Shown piece after piece: positions 26,001 through 33,996 of a stretch of 64,000 nt of DNA. Both the position numbers and the translations under genes were made by a program. Below the pieces are notes generated by a model. That model saw only the letters and a list, made by a program, of their open reading frames with translations. It ran no database searches and was not told the origin of the DNA. This DNA is from Chitinophaga niabensis. Lineage in GTDB: Bacteria > Bacteroidota > Bacteroidia > Chitinophagales > Chitinophagaceae. The stretch lies in NCBI GenBank assembly GCA_017849435.1, contig JAFIGY010000019.1, positions 248,001-312,000 on the forward strand, in the 5' to 3' direction. Each line of letters begins with the position of its first letter. Positions within the stretch are counted from its first letter, which is position 1.

Positions 26001-27012
26001 CAGCGTTACGCATCCCATGCTGGAGATCGGCAGCGAAGCGTTCATTGCGGATGCGGTAACGCTCGGGGAGGCGGACGTACGCGCACAACAACTGATCGTC
26101 AGCAAAACCACTATCGGGGATTCCAGTTTTGTGGGGAACAGCGCACTGATACCGCAAGGCTACGCCCTTCCGGGAAATATGCTGATCGGAGTATTAAGCA
26201 CCCCGCCCACCACTGAACAAATGAATGCGGATAAAACGAGGGACTGGTTCGGCTCCCCTGCAATTGCCCTGCCGGTGCGGCAGGACAGTGGAAGTTTCCC
26301 CGCCTATCTCACCACCACCCCCACCATTGCCCGGAAGATATTCAGGGCTATTGTGGAATTCATCAGGATCATCATTCCCGAGACCGTCGTGATCTGCTGC
26401 AGTGTGCTTTTCATTGCGTATGAGCATGATCTCATCAAGAACAGATCACTCCTTGAGATTGGCAGGGAAATATACAAGCTGCCTTTCTATTATCTCTTCT
26501 TCCTCGGCTTACCAGCCTTGCTGGTAACGGCATTACTGAAATGGGTGTTCGTGGGGAAATATAAAAAGATGCAGAAACCGATGTGGACGCATAAAGTATG
26601 GCGCAGCGAAGCTATCACCACCACTTACGAAGCGCTGGCCGTACCCTTCCTGCTGGAATACCTGAAAGGCACGCCTTTCCTTCCGATGGCCCTGCGCCTG
26701 CTGGGTGTAAAGATCGGGAAGAAAGTATGGCTGAATACAACGGACATCACGGAATATGACATGGTGTCGATCGGCAGCGAAACCGCCCTGAATGACGACT
26801 GCGGACCACAGACCCACTTGTTCGAAGACCGGGTGATGAAAGTAGGACCGGTGAAGATCGGTTCCCGGTGCAGCGTGGGCGCGAGAAGCATCATCCTGTA
26901 CGATAGCGAGATCGGTGACAATACAAAGCTGGAGCCGCTTTCACTCGTCATGAAAGGCGAAAATCTGCCTGCCGGCGAAATCTGGACCGGAAGCCCCGTT
27001 CGGTCCGCCTAA
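23050..27012 (+). CDS. Poly-epsilon-lysine-synthetase-like NRPS (A-T-[TM2-C]x3)
   Basis: 1320 residues from the ATG at 23050; a TTG at 22996 would add 18 unlikely residues. Domain order: adenylation (about 10-490; YTSGSTGKPKG, YGPTETT, YRTGD, PSGKIDRKSL), carrier domain with FTDLGGHSLLA (Ser552), then three repeats of two membrane helices plus a left-handed beta-helix-like soluble domain (helices near 611-690, 853-925, 1100-1165; soluble parts near 725-845, 955-1065, 1190-1320). This is the architecture of Streptomyces Pls, which joins L-lysine into epsilon-polylysine, and of the TIGR02353-type terminal domain. No condensation domain of the usual HHxxxDG type is present. Activated by the divergent transferase. 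Confidence 0.9.
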   Translation: MKLLSIVPGSPRPDLIRDETLAELFRTSARQHSTKTALVFGERRLTYAQLDSWSDAVAVFLASRGIGPGQAVGIWWPRSLELHVAILGIVKSGAAYVPLDREMPAERVETVLTEVKASAYFSDQSLQLDCPQFNIPAFNAPAAGISLPAGPQPDNWAYVLYTSGSTGKPKGIPINHRQICHLIRAEQSVINIREEDYVYQGFSVSFDMWCEETWISLFVGATLWVADAVTARSIDELSDVLRREKITILHAVPSLLAVMDDDIPSIRLVNAGGEACTPQVLARWSKPTNIFYNSYGPTETTVTATMTPLKPGDPITIGSPLPNYNLAVVDAAFNIVPFGEPGELIITGPGVCNGYVNRDDLTKEKFLPKLPAMNGLPGDRFYRTGDAVIIHPDHSVEFQGRIDDQIKLRGYRIELGEIESQLNALNGVSAAAVAVKKDNNKQDQLVGYVLMKNGTLFEESVARTALAKVLPPYMVPGVVVALPEMPRLPSGKIDRKSLPVPEALLQAPAEETGPINLSDSVGNRVQAVLRRVFPGKEVDPSQDFFTDLGGHSLLAATFVSRLRKEAGIPHASLKDVYTNRPLQTLITIWEKKNEQQPKEQRIFHSTPWWRYLACGSAQAVALLLVYGLFAIQILVPYLGYYYVVSRTESGTGDVHYALITAICLFCVIPPFFSVLSIIAKWLIIGKMKEGDYPMWGTYYFRWWMVNVIQRLVPAQFMNGTPLYSFYLRMMGVKVAPDAQLSAVTIGAEDLITIGKDVSISSLAVLNNAVVEDGLLKLRRITIGDHAYIGSSAVISGGTVIEDWGELQDLSHLQPGSVIREGEVWKGSPAQRIDKKKPEELPQPLRVSVFKRYRFGLLFSSLLIVFPLVVLIPLLPVLVLLNYLDTITPGDYDFSYLIYTPFLAICYICIYALETILLSRLLQRKLQPGTYPVYGWTYIRKWLADQLISMSLIVLHPIYATVYVSTFFRALGAKIGKNTEISTASSVTHPMLEIGSEAFIADAVTLGEADVRAQQLIVSKTTIGDSSFVGNSALIPQGYALPGNMLIGVLSTPPTTEQMNADKTRDWFGSPAIALPVRQDSGSFPAYLTTTPTIARKIFRAIVEFIRIIIPETVVICCSVLFIAYEHDLIKNRSLLEIGREIYKLPFYYLFFLGLPALLVTALLKWVFVGKYKKMQKPMWTHKVWRSEAITTTYEALAVPFLLEYLKGTPFLPMALRLLGVKIGKKVWLNTTDITEYDMVSIGSETALNDDCGPQTHLFEDRVMKVGPVKIGSRCSVGARSIILYDSEIGDNTKLEPLSLVMKGENLPAGEIWTGSPVRSA

Positions 27013-27118
27013 AAGCATACGGGAAAAATACGGTATTGTTTCATGGGTTTCTCCCCTCGTTGTAACGATGGGGACAGGGTACGTTTGTGAAAGATTTTCA
27101 CCCCTAAATGTACCCTAT

Positions 27119-28567
27119 ATGAAAAAAACACCAGCGCTACTGGGCTTACTGGCCTGTTCTTCTCTTTGTTTTGCGCAACAGAAGATCATCACTTACGACT
27201 GGAAAAACGGGCCGCTGACGGGGGATACCCTCGTAGAGAAAATAAAGGAAGGTACTTCCATCAGCATTCATTACATCAACATCAATCCCTTCGCCTTCAA
27301 TTCCAACCTGAAGATCACGGATATTAACCGGGACTACCAGGACGGAATGCAGGCCTGGACCAGTGCCATGGGTATTATTGCGGGAGGGAAAAGTACGCCG
27401 CCGGAGCAATCCGATAAGGAAACTCATAAAGCATGGCAGGGACATGATGTATCCCTCCCTGAGTATAAGGATTTCATTGAAGAAAGGAACGAACGGCTGG
27501 CATCCATTGAGCAGCGTTTTAACACACTTCAGGAGCGGATAGCCAGGATCAACGCGGTAATGGGTCTCGACACCGTGATCAAAATGGCCGCCAATGACCC
27601 TCACATTTATAGTAAAGAGGATATGCAGGAGTTCCTGTTCAGTATTGTGAAAGGGATTGTTTCCCCTGCAGATATTCCCAAAGATGTCAATAACGAACTC
27701 AACGAAATCAACACCAAACTGGGAGAAATTAAACAATCCATCATCTACCTCGAAGGACTGCTCCGGCAAACGAAATTCAAAATTCCACCCGGCGAACTGA
27801 AGAAGACTGCTGACCTTGCCACAGCCCTTCAAAAAAAGGCCGATGAGCTTATTCGTACCTACACTGGCGAAAATGCCCGAAAACTGCTCCGGAATGCCTA
27901 TATCATGAGCCGCAACAGCTACAACCTGTTGAACACACCCTTCATACTGATTGGAAAGGAAATACGCCCCGCGCTGGGAGATTATACTGAACTCAAAGAT
28001 GAAATAAAAGACAACAGCGGTAAAGTTCATCGCACTATTACACACAAACTGAAAACCTTTGGAGGAAAGCGCGTTGATTTCAGCATCGGGCCGGCCATTA
28101 TCATCGGTGGTAACGGTGCGGAATATTCGATCAGAAAAAATCCTGCAGACGCTGAAAAAGGACCGGACACCGCCAATGCCATCTTACACAAAGACGGGAA
28201 GAATACGCTTTTAAAATTCTCCCCGGTAGTCATGGCACATTGGTACAAAAATTCCAAAGATCACGAAGTGCAATACATGTTCTCACTCGGGCTTGCCCCG
28301 GATTTCTCTGCCATAGCCAACACAAGGGTGTTTGTTGGCGGCGGGATAGGGTTCCCCGAAACAATAGGATTGCTACGCAGGCTGGTGCTGAACGCCGGAC
28401 TGTCTGTCGGTAATGCAGATGTATTGAAAAGCAGGTACCGCGATTGGGATAACTACAAACGGTTTGTGGACGTGAAAGACGAGGAACTTACTACAAAGGC
28501 CCTCCGGCTGGGCGGCTTTGTGTCTTTCACCTACAACCTGGGCGGCAAAGGGCATGGCGATAAATAA
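27119..28567 (+). CDS. Exported protein of unknown function with central coiled coil
   Basis: 482 residues from ATG 27119 (signal peptide MKKTPALLGLLACSSLCFAQQ); an earlier in-frame start at 27068 would bury the signal peptide and is rejected. The N-terminal part contains IHYININPFAFNSNL, a pattern frequent in Bacteroidota surface proteins. Residues about 120-270 are helical and Glu/Lys rich (coiled coil likely), and the C-terminal third looks like beta strands of a membrane barrel or porin-like domain (KRVDFSIGPAIIIGGNG, HEVQYMFSLGLAPDFSAI, RLGGFVSFTYNLGGKG). No family recognised. It follows the NRPS-like gene after 106 bases and may or may not share its transcript. Confidence 0.7.
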   Translation: MKKTPALLGLLACSSLCFAQQKIITYDWKNGPLTGDTLVEKIKEGTSISIHYININPFAFNSNLKITDINRDYQDGMQAWTSAMGIIAGGKSTPPEQSDKETHKAWQGHDVSLPEYKDFIEERNERLASIEQRFNTLQERIARINAVMGLDTVIKMAANDPHIYSKEDMQEFLFSIVKGIVSPADIPKDVNNELNEINTKLGEIKQSIIYLEGLLRQTKFKIPPGELKKTADLATALQKKADELIRTYTGENARKLLRNAYIMSRNSYNLLNTPFILIGKEIRPALGDYTELKDEIKDNSGKVHRTITHKLKTFGGKRVDFSIGPAIIIGGNGAEYSIRKNPADAEKGPDTANAILHKDGKNTLLKFSPVVMAHWYKNSKDHEVQYMFSLGLAPDFSAIANTRVFVGGGIGFPETIGLLRRLVLNAGLSVGNADVLKSRYRDWDNYKRFVDVKDEELTTKALRLGGFVSFTYNLGGKGHGDK

Positions 28568-28674
28568 GTTGAAATATTTGTTTATATTGAATGTGCGAGT
28601 GCCCCTTGAGCCCTGTGTTCCCCTGATCGTTTTCCATTATCCGGATCATTCACTTTCTATTCAAAAGAATACTT

Positions 28675-29268
28675 ATGAAACAAACATTAGCGTTAGTACT
28701 AATCGCCATCGCCTTAGGCGCAGGCTTACTTATCGGGCATTTTATCTGGAAATCCCCTGCTTTAGATACAAGCGGCATCACACCATCTGATACAGAGGGA
28801 TTCAATACAGATTTACTCTCCCCGATGATGCGTGGAAAAATTCCTGAGAAAAAGGCACTCCCCAACCTGGAAGCCTATAGGTCGCCCAAGGCATATCGAC
28901 AGCTTTCCATGAATGAATATACAAAGGTCGGCTTCATAGTACACGATTCAGGGGATATCAGAAGATATATCAGTGAAACATTTCCAAAGTTTGCAAACGA
29001 TCACACGCTTCCTAACGAGTATCATTGGACGATCGCATTGTATCCCTTTGTTGGGAATGATACATTTCCCCGTGGAGGGAATAAAACGATTCCGAGAATA
29101 GGCGTTTATATCATACCAACGCTGTATAAGACAGATGGAACCTACATTGACTATCTCGACGCCATAAAAGATCCCACCCTGTCAAAATTCTACAGACCAA
29201 AGGGCCTCGCCAAACCGACAGCAGAGGATTCTTCTTACATCTTCGACGAAGGACATCTATGGCCATAA
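28675..29268 (+). CDS. Membrane-anchored protein of unknown function (cassette B)
   Basis: 197 residues with one N-terminal membrane helix (LALVLIAIALGAGLLIGHFIW) and an exported soluble domain of about 165 residues containing DSGDIRRYISETFPKFAND and RIGVYIIPTLYKTDG. No known family assigned. It is the first gene of the second sensory cassette and its stop overlaps the next gene by 10 bases. The equivalent gene in cassette A (16528) has the same build. A ligand-binding or signal-presenting role is inferred from synteny only. Confidence 0.7.
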   Translation: MKQTLALVLIAIALGAGLLIGHFIWKSPALDTSGITPSDTEGFNTDLLSPMMRGKIPEKKALPNLEAYRSPKAYRQLSMNEYTKVGFIVHDSGDIRRYISETFPKFANDHTLPNEYHWTIALYPFVGNDTFPRGGNKTIPRIGVYIIPTLYKTDGTYIDYLDAIKDPTLSKFYRPKGLAKPTAEDSSYIFDEGHLWP

Positions 29269-29918
29269 TGCAATTCTTCAACCCAACGGTCTGTGCGGAG
29301 ATCCTTGCATTCTTCACAGCGCTGTTCGCTTTGCATAATAAGGGAAATACTTATTGGCGTCTGTTCATGATCTATCTGTTGCTGGTAATTGTTCTTGAGG
29401 CCGTAGGGTTTTCCCTCGCCATCAACAAAAAGATCAATTATCCTGTTTACAACTTATTGATCCTCGTACAGGCGCTATTCTTTTCCTTTCTTTTCTATCA
29501 GTTCAATACATCGAAGAAAATAAGGCAATGGCTGATGTTGCTCCTGTTCCTTTTCATCTGTTTCTTCATATTTGAAGGGCTTGGCTCTTCATTCCTTGCG
29601 TACAACAAATCAAGCCGCCAGATATTCTCTTTCTATATCGTATTATTTTGTTGCATTTATTATTTTTCGATCCTTCAAAACGATGAGATCATCCATCCGT
29701 TGAAACATCCGCCATTCTGGATCATCACAGGACTTTTCTTTTTCTATTTCGGGTCTGCCGCCATGTTCGCCTTTTTCGATAAAGCATCGAAAAGTAAACA
29801 ATCAGGGGATGTTGCTTTTTATTATATTATCATGGGATACCTCAGTTGTATCCTTTACGGAAGCTGGATAATCGGTTTTATATGCAGGAAAATACAAACT
29901 CAGCCATTCAGGCCATAA
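29259..29918 (+). CDS. Polytopic membrane protein of unknown function (cassette B)
   Basis: 219 residues with about six membrane helices (for example LFMIYLLLVIVLEAVGFSLAI, NLLILVQALFFSFLFYQF, QWLMLLLFLFICFFIFEGL, FSFYIVLFCCIYYFSIL, WIITGLFFFYFGSAAMFAFF). Resembles the 15801-16493 protein in size, helix number and the YNLL motif at the start of the third helix. An alternative start ATG at 29268 forms a TAATG junction with the previous gene. It overlaps the following kinase gene by 37 bases. Likely membrane signal component for that kinase. Confidence 0.75.
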   Translation: MAIMQFFNPTVCAEILAFFTALFALHNKGNTYWRLFMIYLLLVIVLEAVGFSLAINKKINYPVYNLLILVQALFFSFLFYQFNTSKKIRQWLMLLLFLFICFFIFEGLGSSFLAYNKSSRQIFSFYIVLFCCIYYFSILQNDEIIHPLKHPPFWIITGLFFFYFGSAAMFAFFDKASKSKQSGDVAFYYIIMGYLSCILYGSWIIGFICRKIQTQPFRP

Positions 29919-30661
29919 TCGCTATTTCCTCCATTTTTACTTTAGTAGCTGCTTTTGTAGTGGCTTACCTGCTTTATTTCAACCAGCGAAAAGCCCGACT
30001 GATAGCAGAGAAAAAAACATTAAAGGAAGATTTTGAAAAACAGTTATTACGATCCAGGGTAGAAGTACAGGAAGCCACTTTTCAACATATCGGCAGGGAG
30101 TTGCATGATAATGTCGGTCAGTTATTAAGCACCGCGAAAATGTTGTTAGGCGTTACGGAAATGGGTTTGCCTGCGGTGCCGGATACACTTCAAACGGCCA
30201 GCGCTACCCTGAGCAAGGCCATCCAGGAAATCCGCCAATTGTCGCGGTCGCTGGACAAAGAATGGCTCGAGCAGTTCAGTTTGCTGGCCAATCTCCGGGA
30301 AGAAACAGAGAGGATCAATGCAGGCGGTACCGTACGGGCGTCCTGTAATTGCAGCATCATTCTTCAAATGCCGGCTGCAGAGCAGATCATACTTTTCAGG
30401 ATCGTGCAGGAAGCCATCCAGAATGCATTAAAGCACGCTCATCCCGCTACCATTATTGTAGTCATGACGGAACAAGACCACTGGCTGCATGTGACGGTAA
30501 CGGACGATGGCGGCGGCATGCCGGTAAATTTTCAGGGCATGGGAACTGCCAACATGCAGCGGCGGGTGCAACTTTTCGGCGGATCAGTCACCTGGGAGCG
30601 GCTGGCCCCTCAAGGCACACAGGTGACCATTCGCATCCCTTTACAAAACATTGGGTTATGA
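29882..30661 (+). CDS. HisKA_3 sensor histidine kinase (cassette B)
   Basis: 259 residues from ATG 29882 (MQENTNSAIQAIIAISS); a start 36 bases upstream is possible but would place charged residues before the membrane helix. One helix (IFTLVAAFVVAYLLYF), coiled linker, phosphoacceptor His in HIGRELHDNVGQLLSTAK, and HATPase_c with EAIQNALKHAH and VTDDGGGM motifs. Its stop overlaps the regulator start (ATGA, 30658-30661). No periplasmic sensor domain, as in cassette A. Confidence 0.93.
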   Translation: MQENTNSAIQAIIAISSIFTLVAAFVVAYLLYFNQRKARLIAEKKTLKEDFEKQLLRSRVEVQEATFQHIGRELHDNVGQLLSTAKMLLGVTEMGLPAVPDTLQTASATLSKAIQEIRQLSRSLDKEWLEQFSLLANLREETERINAGGTVRASCNCSIILQMPAAEQIILFRIVQEAIQNALKHAHPATIIVVMTEQDHWLHVTVTDDGGGMPVNFQGMGTANMQRRVQLFGGSVTWERLAPQGTQVTIRIPLQNIGL

Positions 30662-31299
30662 AGATAAAAATAGGATTGGTAGACGATCACCAGCTATTCC
30701 TGAAATCACTAAGCCTCCTGCTGGAGACACTCCCTCATTTTGAAGTGGTCACAGAAGCACTGCACGGGGAAGACCTTCGCCAGAAGCTTCCCCGGCTGCC
30801 GGAAACTCCTGATATCCTGCTGATTGATGTGAACATGCCCGTTATGGACGGCTTCGAAACCACCCGGTGGCTGGCCGACCACTACCCCGCTATCCGCCTC
30901 GCAGCCCTCTCCATGAGCGACAAAGACCAGGCGATCATTAAAATGTTCCGCGCCGGCTGCTGCGCTTACTTGTTAAAGGATACTCATCCGGCAGAACTGG
31001 AAAAAGCGCTGCTGCAGATCCACGAAAAAGGCTACTACAATGCCGATGCCTCCAATGTCAACTTCCGGAAACTTTTGATGCAGGCAGATGAAAAACAGGA
31101 ATTATCCCTCACCGCCAAAGAACTGCAGTTTCTCAAACTCGCCTGCAGTGAACTCACTTACAAAGAAATAGCAGCAAAAATGGGGCTGAAGGAGCGAACA
31201 ATAGATGGATACCGGGAATCGCTGTTCGACAAGTTTCATGTGCAAAGTCGCGTTGGGCTATGCCTGGAGGCGTTGCGGAAGGAGTTCGTCACCCTGTAG
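30658..31299 (+). CDS. NarL/LuxR-type response regulator (cassette B)
   Basis: 213 residues. The start is taken at 30658, where ATGA overlaps the kinase stop and the receiver domain begins (MKIKIGLVDDHQLFLKSLS); the longer open frame from 30349 only reads through the kinase in another frame. Phosphoacceptor Asp in ILLIDVNMPVMDG near residue 58; LuxR-type HTH near 150-205 (LTAKELQFLKLAC, LKERTIDGYRESLFDKF). A perfect 9-base inverted repeat at 31328-31357 just downstream is a possible target site. Confidence 0.93.
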   Translation: MKIKIGLVDDHQLFLKSLSLLLETLPHFEVVTEALHGEDLRQKLPRLPETPDILLIDVNMPVMDGFETTRWLADHYPAIRLAALSMSDKDQAIIKMFRAGCCAYLLKDTHPAELEKALLQIHEKGYYNADASNVNFRKLLMQADEKQELSLTAKELQFLKLACSELTYKEIAAKMGLKERTIDGYRESLFDKFHVQSRVGLCLEALRKEFVTL

Positions 31300-31327
31300 G
31301 AACAATATTTTATGCAAAACCATATAC

Positions 31328-31357
31328 TATGTAAAGCATAATACTTAACTTTACATA
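31328..31357. promoter_or_regulatory. Inverted repeat upstream of the small lipoprotein gene
   Basis: TATGTAAAG (31328-31336) and CTTTACATA (31349-31357) are perfect inverted arms with a 12-base AT-rich spacer. The repeat ends 10 bases before the start codon at 31368. Without a GC stem or T-tract it looks like a protein-binding dyad, possibly for the adjacent NarL-type regulator. Confidence 0.5.
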
Positions 31358-31367
31358 AAACACCGCC

Positions 31368-31772
31368 ATGAGATACTTCTTCCTGCTCCTCGCTCTTTGC
31401 GCCCTCCTTTCCTGTAACGACCACGGCAACCACCGTTCTTTCGTTTCCATGAATATGAACGGGAAAAAAACAAAGATCGCCATCAATGAATCTGAACGCT
31501 TCTATTCCCTCTCCGCCGTATTCGACGCGGAACAAACATCCCAGGTACAAAACTGGCTGGATGAAAACCTCAGTCCGGGCACTCCCCGGTTCAGGAATGC
31601 AAACTTCGACGCCAAAATCACGCTCGACAACCGCATGACTTTCAACATCCTCCTCAAACCGGGGGAACTACAGATCAATTTCCCGATCAAAAACAACTCC
31701 CCCGCCGGCTACCAGCGGATAAAAAAAGTAGGAGATGGTATGCGGGAGGTATTGGGAATACCAGCGAAATGA
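31368..31772 (+). CDS. Small lipoprotein of unknown function
   Basis: 134 residues with a lipoprotein signal ending LLSC (Cys16, MRYFFLLLALCALLSCNDHG). The mature domain has alternating strand-like segments (FVSMNMNGKKTKIAI, AKITLDNRMTFNILLKPGELQINFPI). No known domain recognised. It begins 68 bases after the cassette B regulator with an inverted repeat between them, so it may be a regulated target. The following reductase gene is in the same direction, 65 bases on. Confidence 0.7.
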   Translation: MRYFFLLLALCALLSCNDHGNHRSFVSMNMNGKKTKIAINESERFYSLSAVFDAEQTSQVQNWLDENLSPGTPRFRNANFDAKITLDNRMTFNILLKPGELQINFPIKNNSPAGYQRIKKVGDGMREVLGIPAK

Positions 31773-31837
31773 TATTTTTCTTCCCTGCCCGTCCAATTTC
31801 CGCCGGCTCGATTGTTATAAGGATAAAATCCATCAAT

Positions 31838-32392
31838 ATGAGAAAAGTATCAGTTTTCAACTTCCTGACGCTAAACGGCTACTACAAAGGTCCTGTTGAA
31901 GATATCAGCTGGCACAGGCACGAAGGAGAAGAAAGCCGGTTCTCGGAGGAGTCGCTCCGGCACGGCAACATTTTGCTTTTCGGGCGCGTTACCTACGAGA
32001 TGATGGCCGCCTGGTGGCCCGGTCCGGATGCGATCAGCAGCATGCCCGTAGTGGCAAAAGGAATGAATGAAGCGGAAAAGATCGTTTTTTCCAGGACCTT
32101 GCAACGGGCGGAGTGGAGTAATACCCGGGTGGTCAAAGGGGATCTTGTGGAGGAGGTTCTGCAAATGAAACAGGCACCGGGCAAAGACATGACGATTCTC
32201 GGAAGCGGGACCATCATCACACAACTGGCAGATGCCGGATTGATCGATGAATACCAGGTCATGATAGATCCTGTAGCCATAGGGGAAGGAACACCCATGT
32301 TCCACCAGCTCAAACATAAGCTGGACCTGAAACTGACGGACACAAAAGTATTCAAAAGCGGTGTTGTATTGCTTTCTTATAAACCCATGTAA
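31838..32392 (+). CDS. Dihydrofolate reductase-like / RibD C-terminal family protein
   Basis: 184 residues from ATG 31838; an open extension to 31769 overlaps the lipoprotein gene and is not needed. Sequence pattern MRKVSVFNFLTLNGYYKGP, LLFGRVTYEMMAAWWP and DMTILGSGTIITQLADAGLIDEYQVMIDP is typical of the RibD_C/dihydrofolate reductase fold (NADPH-binding GSGTI loop). Substrate in this subfamily is generally unknown. It precedes the YCII/sigma pair by one base and probably shares their transcript. Confidence 0.88.
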   Translation: MRKVSVFNFLTLNGYYKGPVEDISWHRHEGEESRFSEESLRHGNILLFGRVTYEMMAAWWPGPDAISSMPVVAKGMNEAEKIVFSRTLQRAEWSNTRVVKGDLVEEVLQMKQAPGKDMTILGSGTIITQLADAGLIDEYQVMIDPVAIGEGTPMFHQLKHKLDLKLTDTKVFKSGVVLLSYKPM

Positions 32393-32393
32393 A

Positions 32394-32759
32394 ATGAGCA
32401 ACGAATATATCTTTTTCATCCGCTGGACTAAAGGAGAACAACCTGCGCCGGAACATATGCAGGCGGCTATAGAAGAATGGCTGAAATGGATGGGCACCAT
32501 CGCTGCGCAGGGCAGGCTTGCAGACCAGGGTAACAGCCTCAGCCTGGAGGGCAAAGTAGTGCGGGCAAACGATGTGACGGATGGCCCCTATGTAGAGATC
32601 AAGGAGGCGCTGGGTGGCTACATTGTAGTGCGGGGAGAAGATTTTGAAGACGTGATCAGCATTGCCAGGGAATGCCCGATCGTAAAAGCGGGCGGGAATA
32701 TTGAAATACGAAAAGTGGTACCGCCGCAGGAGATCGGTGAGATCATTCTACCGGAATAA
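32394..32759 (+). CDS. YCII/DGPF-domain protein paired with ECF42-type sigma factor
   Basis: 121 residues from ATG 32394. A single YCII-related domain with the motif TDGPYVEIKEALGGYIVV, the DGPF-like signature that gives the family its name. Such proteins are encoded next to ECF42 sigma factors in many bacteria. It starts 1 base after the reductase stop and is followed by the sigma gene after 5 bases. Probable role in the sigma factor's regulon; in Streptomyces the DGPF protein is a target of ECF42 rather than a proven anti-sigma factor. Confidence 0.88.
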   Translation: MSNEYIFFIRWTKGEQPAPEHMQAAIEEWLKWMGTIAAQGRLADQGNSLSLEGKVVRANDVTDGPYVEIKEALGGYIVVRGEDFEDVISIARECPIVKAGGNIEIRKVVPPQEIGEIILPE

Positions 32760-32764
32760 ATAAA

Positions 32765-33991
32765 ATGGACCAGGGAACATTAGTACCCCATCTGTTCCGT
32801 ACGGAGTACCGGAAGATCGTATCGGTCCTCTGTAAACGCTTCGGGTTTGAACAGATGGAAATAGCGGAAGATATTGCGAGCGATACTTTTCTGACAGCTG
32901 CGCAAACGTGGGGCCTGAGGGGCATCCCGCCCAACCCGGCTGCCTGGCTGTACAACGTAGCGAAGAACAAAGCGAAGAATCATCTGCAACGGGAATCCGT
33001 TTACAGGAACAAGGTTGCGCCGGAAATGAAATATGCTGCGTCTGAATTCACAGAACAGGAGATCGATCTTTCCCCGCAGAATATCAACGACAGCCAATTA
33101 CAGATGATGTTCGCCATCTGTCATCCTTCCATTCCCTCCCAGGCGCAGATCGGATTATCTCTGCGCATCCTGTGCGGCTTCGGTATCGAAGAAATAGCAG
33201 ACGCATTCCTCACCAGCAAGGAGACCATCAACAAAAGACTTTTCCGTGCGAAAGAAAAATTAAGGGAAGAAAATATCCGGATAGAAGTACCGGCTCCCGC
33301 GGATATTGAAGAACGACTATCCATCGTGCTCACTACCATCTACCTGCTGTTCAACGAAGGATATTATTCGGTAAGTCAGCATACCACGTTGCGGAAGGAC
33401 CTCTGCTTCGAAGCGATCCGTTTATGCACGATGCTGATAGAGAACAAGACCACCAATACACCGCAGGCAAACGCATTGCTGTCCCTGATGTGCTTCCATG
33501 CCTCCCGTTTTGAGGCAAGGTTGAATGAAAATGGAGAATTGGTGTTGTATGCGGAGCAGGATACCAGTCGCTGGGATACAGACCTGATCAGCAGGGGGAC
33601 ATATTTCCTGAATTGCTCGGCCAGCGGCAGTCAGCTGTCGAAATACCACCTGGAGGCCGGGATCGCTTACTGGCATACGCAAAAGGCGGATACAAAAGAA
33701 AAATGGGAGAACATCCTGCAGCTGTACAATCTGCTGCTGCTGATAGAATACTCTCCCATTGCTGCGCTGAACCGGACTTTCGCACTTTCGAAAGCCAATA
33801 GCAGACAGGAAGCGATTATAGCAGCGGAAAAACTCAACCTGCCGGATAATCACTTCTACTACACGTTGCTGGGCGAACTGTACACGGGTATTGACCGGAA
33901 AAAAGCCTTGCAGCACCTGGAGAAAGCGCTTTCCCTCGCCAAAACACAAACCGATCAGCAGACCATCCGGAAGAAGATCGCGCTGTTATAA
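32765..33991 (+). CDS. ECF42/SigJ-like sigma factor with C-terminal helical extension
   Basis: 408 residues, twice the length of a normal ECF sigma. Sigma-2 region (AEDIASDTFLTAAQTW, NPAAWLYNVAKNKAKNHLQR) and sigma-4 region (LSLRILCGFGIEEIADAFLTSKETINKRLFRAKEKL region, key residues GIEEIADA and INKRLFRAKE) are followed by about 220 residues of helical TPR-like extension (LNEGYYSV, NALLSLMCFHASRFEAR, YFYTLLGELY region). This extension is the mark of group ECF42 and replaces a separate anti-sigma. It ends 5 bases from the converging SRPBCC gene. Confidence 0.9.
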   Translation: MDQGTLVPHLFRTEYRKIVSVLCKRFGFEQMEIAEDIASDTFLTAAQTWGLRGIPPNPAAWLYNVAKNKAKNHLQRESVYRNKVAPEMKYAASEFTEQEIDLSPQNINDSQLQMMFAICHPSIPSQAQIGLSLRILCGFGIEEIADAFLTSKETINKRLFRAKEKLREENIRIEVPAPADIEERLSIVLTTIYLLFNEGYYSVSQHTTLRKDLCFEAIRLCTMLIENKTTNTPQANALLSLMCFHASRFEARLNENGELVLYAEQDTSRWDTDLISRGTYFLNCSASGSQLSKYHLEAGIAYWHTQKADTKEKWENILQLYNLLLLIEYSPIAALNRTFALSKANSRQEAIIAAEKLNLPDNHFYYTLLGELYTGIDRKKALQHLEKALSLAKTQTDQQTIRKKIALL

Positions 33992-33996
33992 CGATA

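Noticed and set aside
30349-30657. Extended N-terminus for the cassette B regulator
   Set aside because: The added 103 residues are the kinase gene read in another frame; the receiver domain starts at 30658 with an ATGA overlap.
31871-32554. 227-codon minus-strand frame opposite the RibD_C and YCII genes
   Set aside because: Crosses two good genes antisense and shows no domain.
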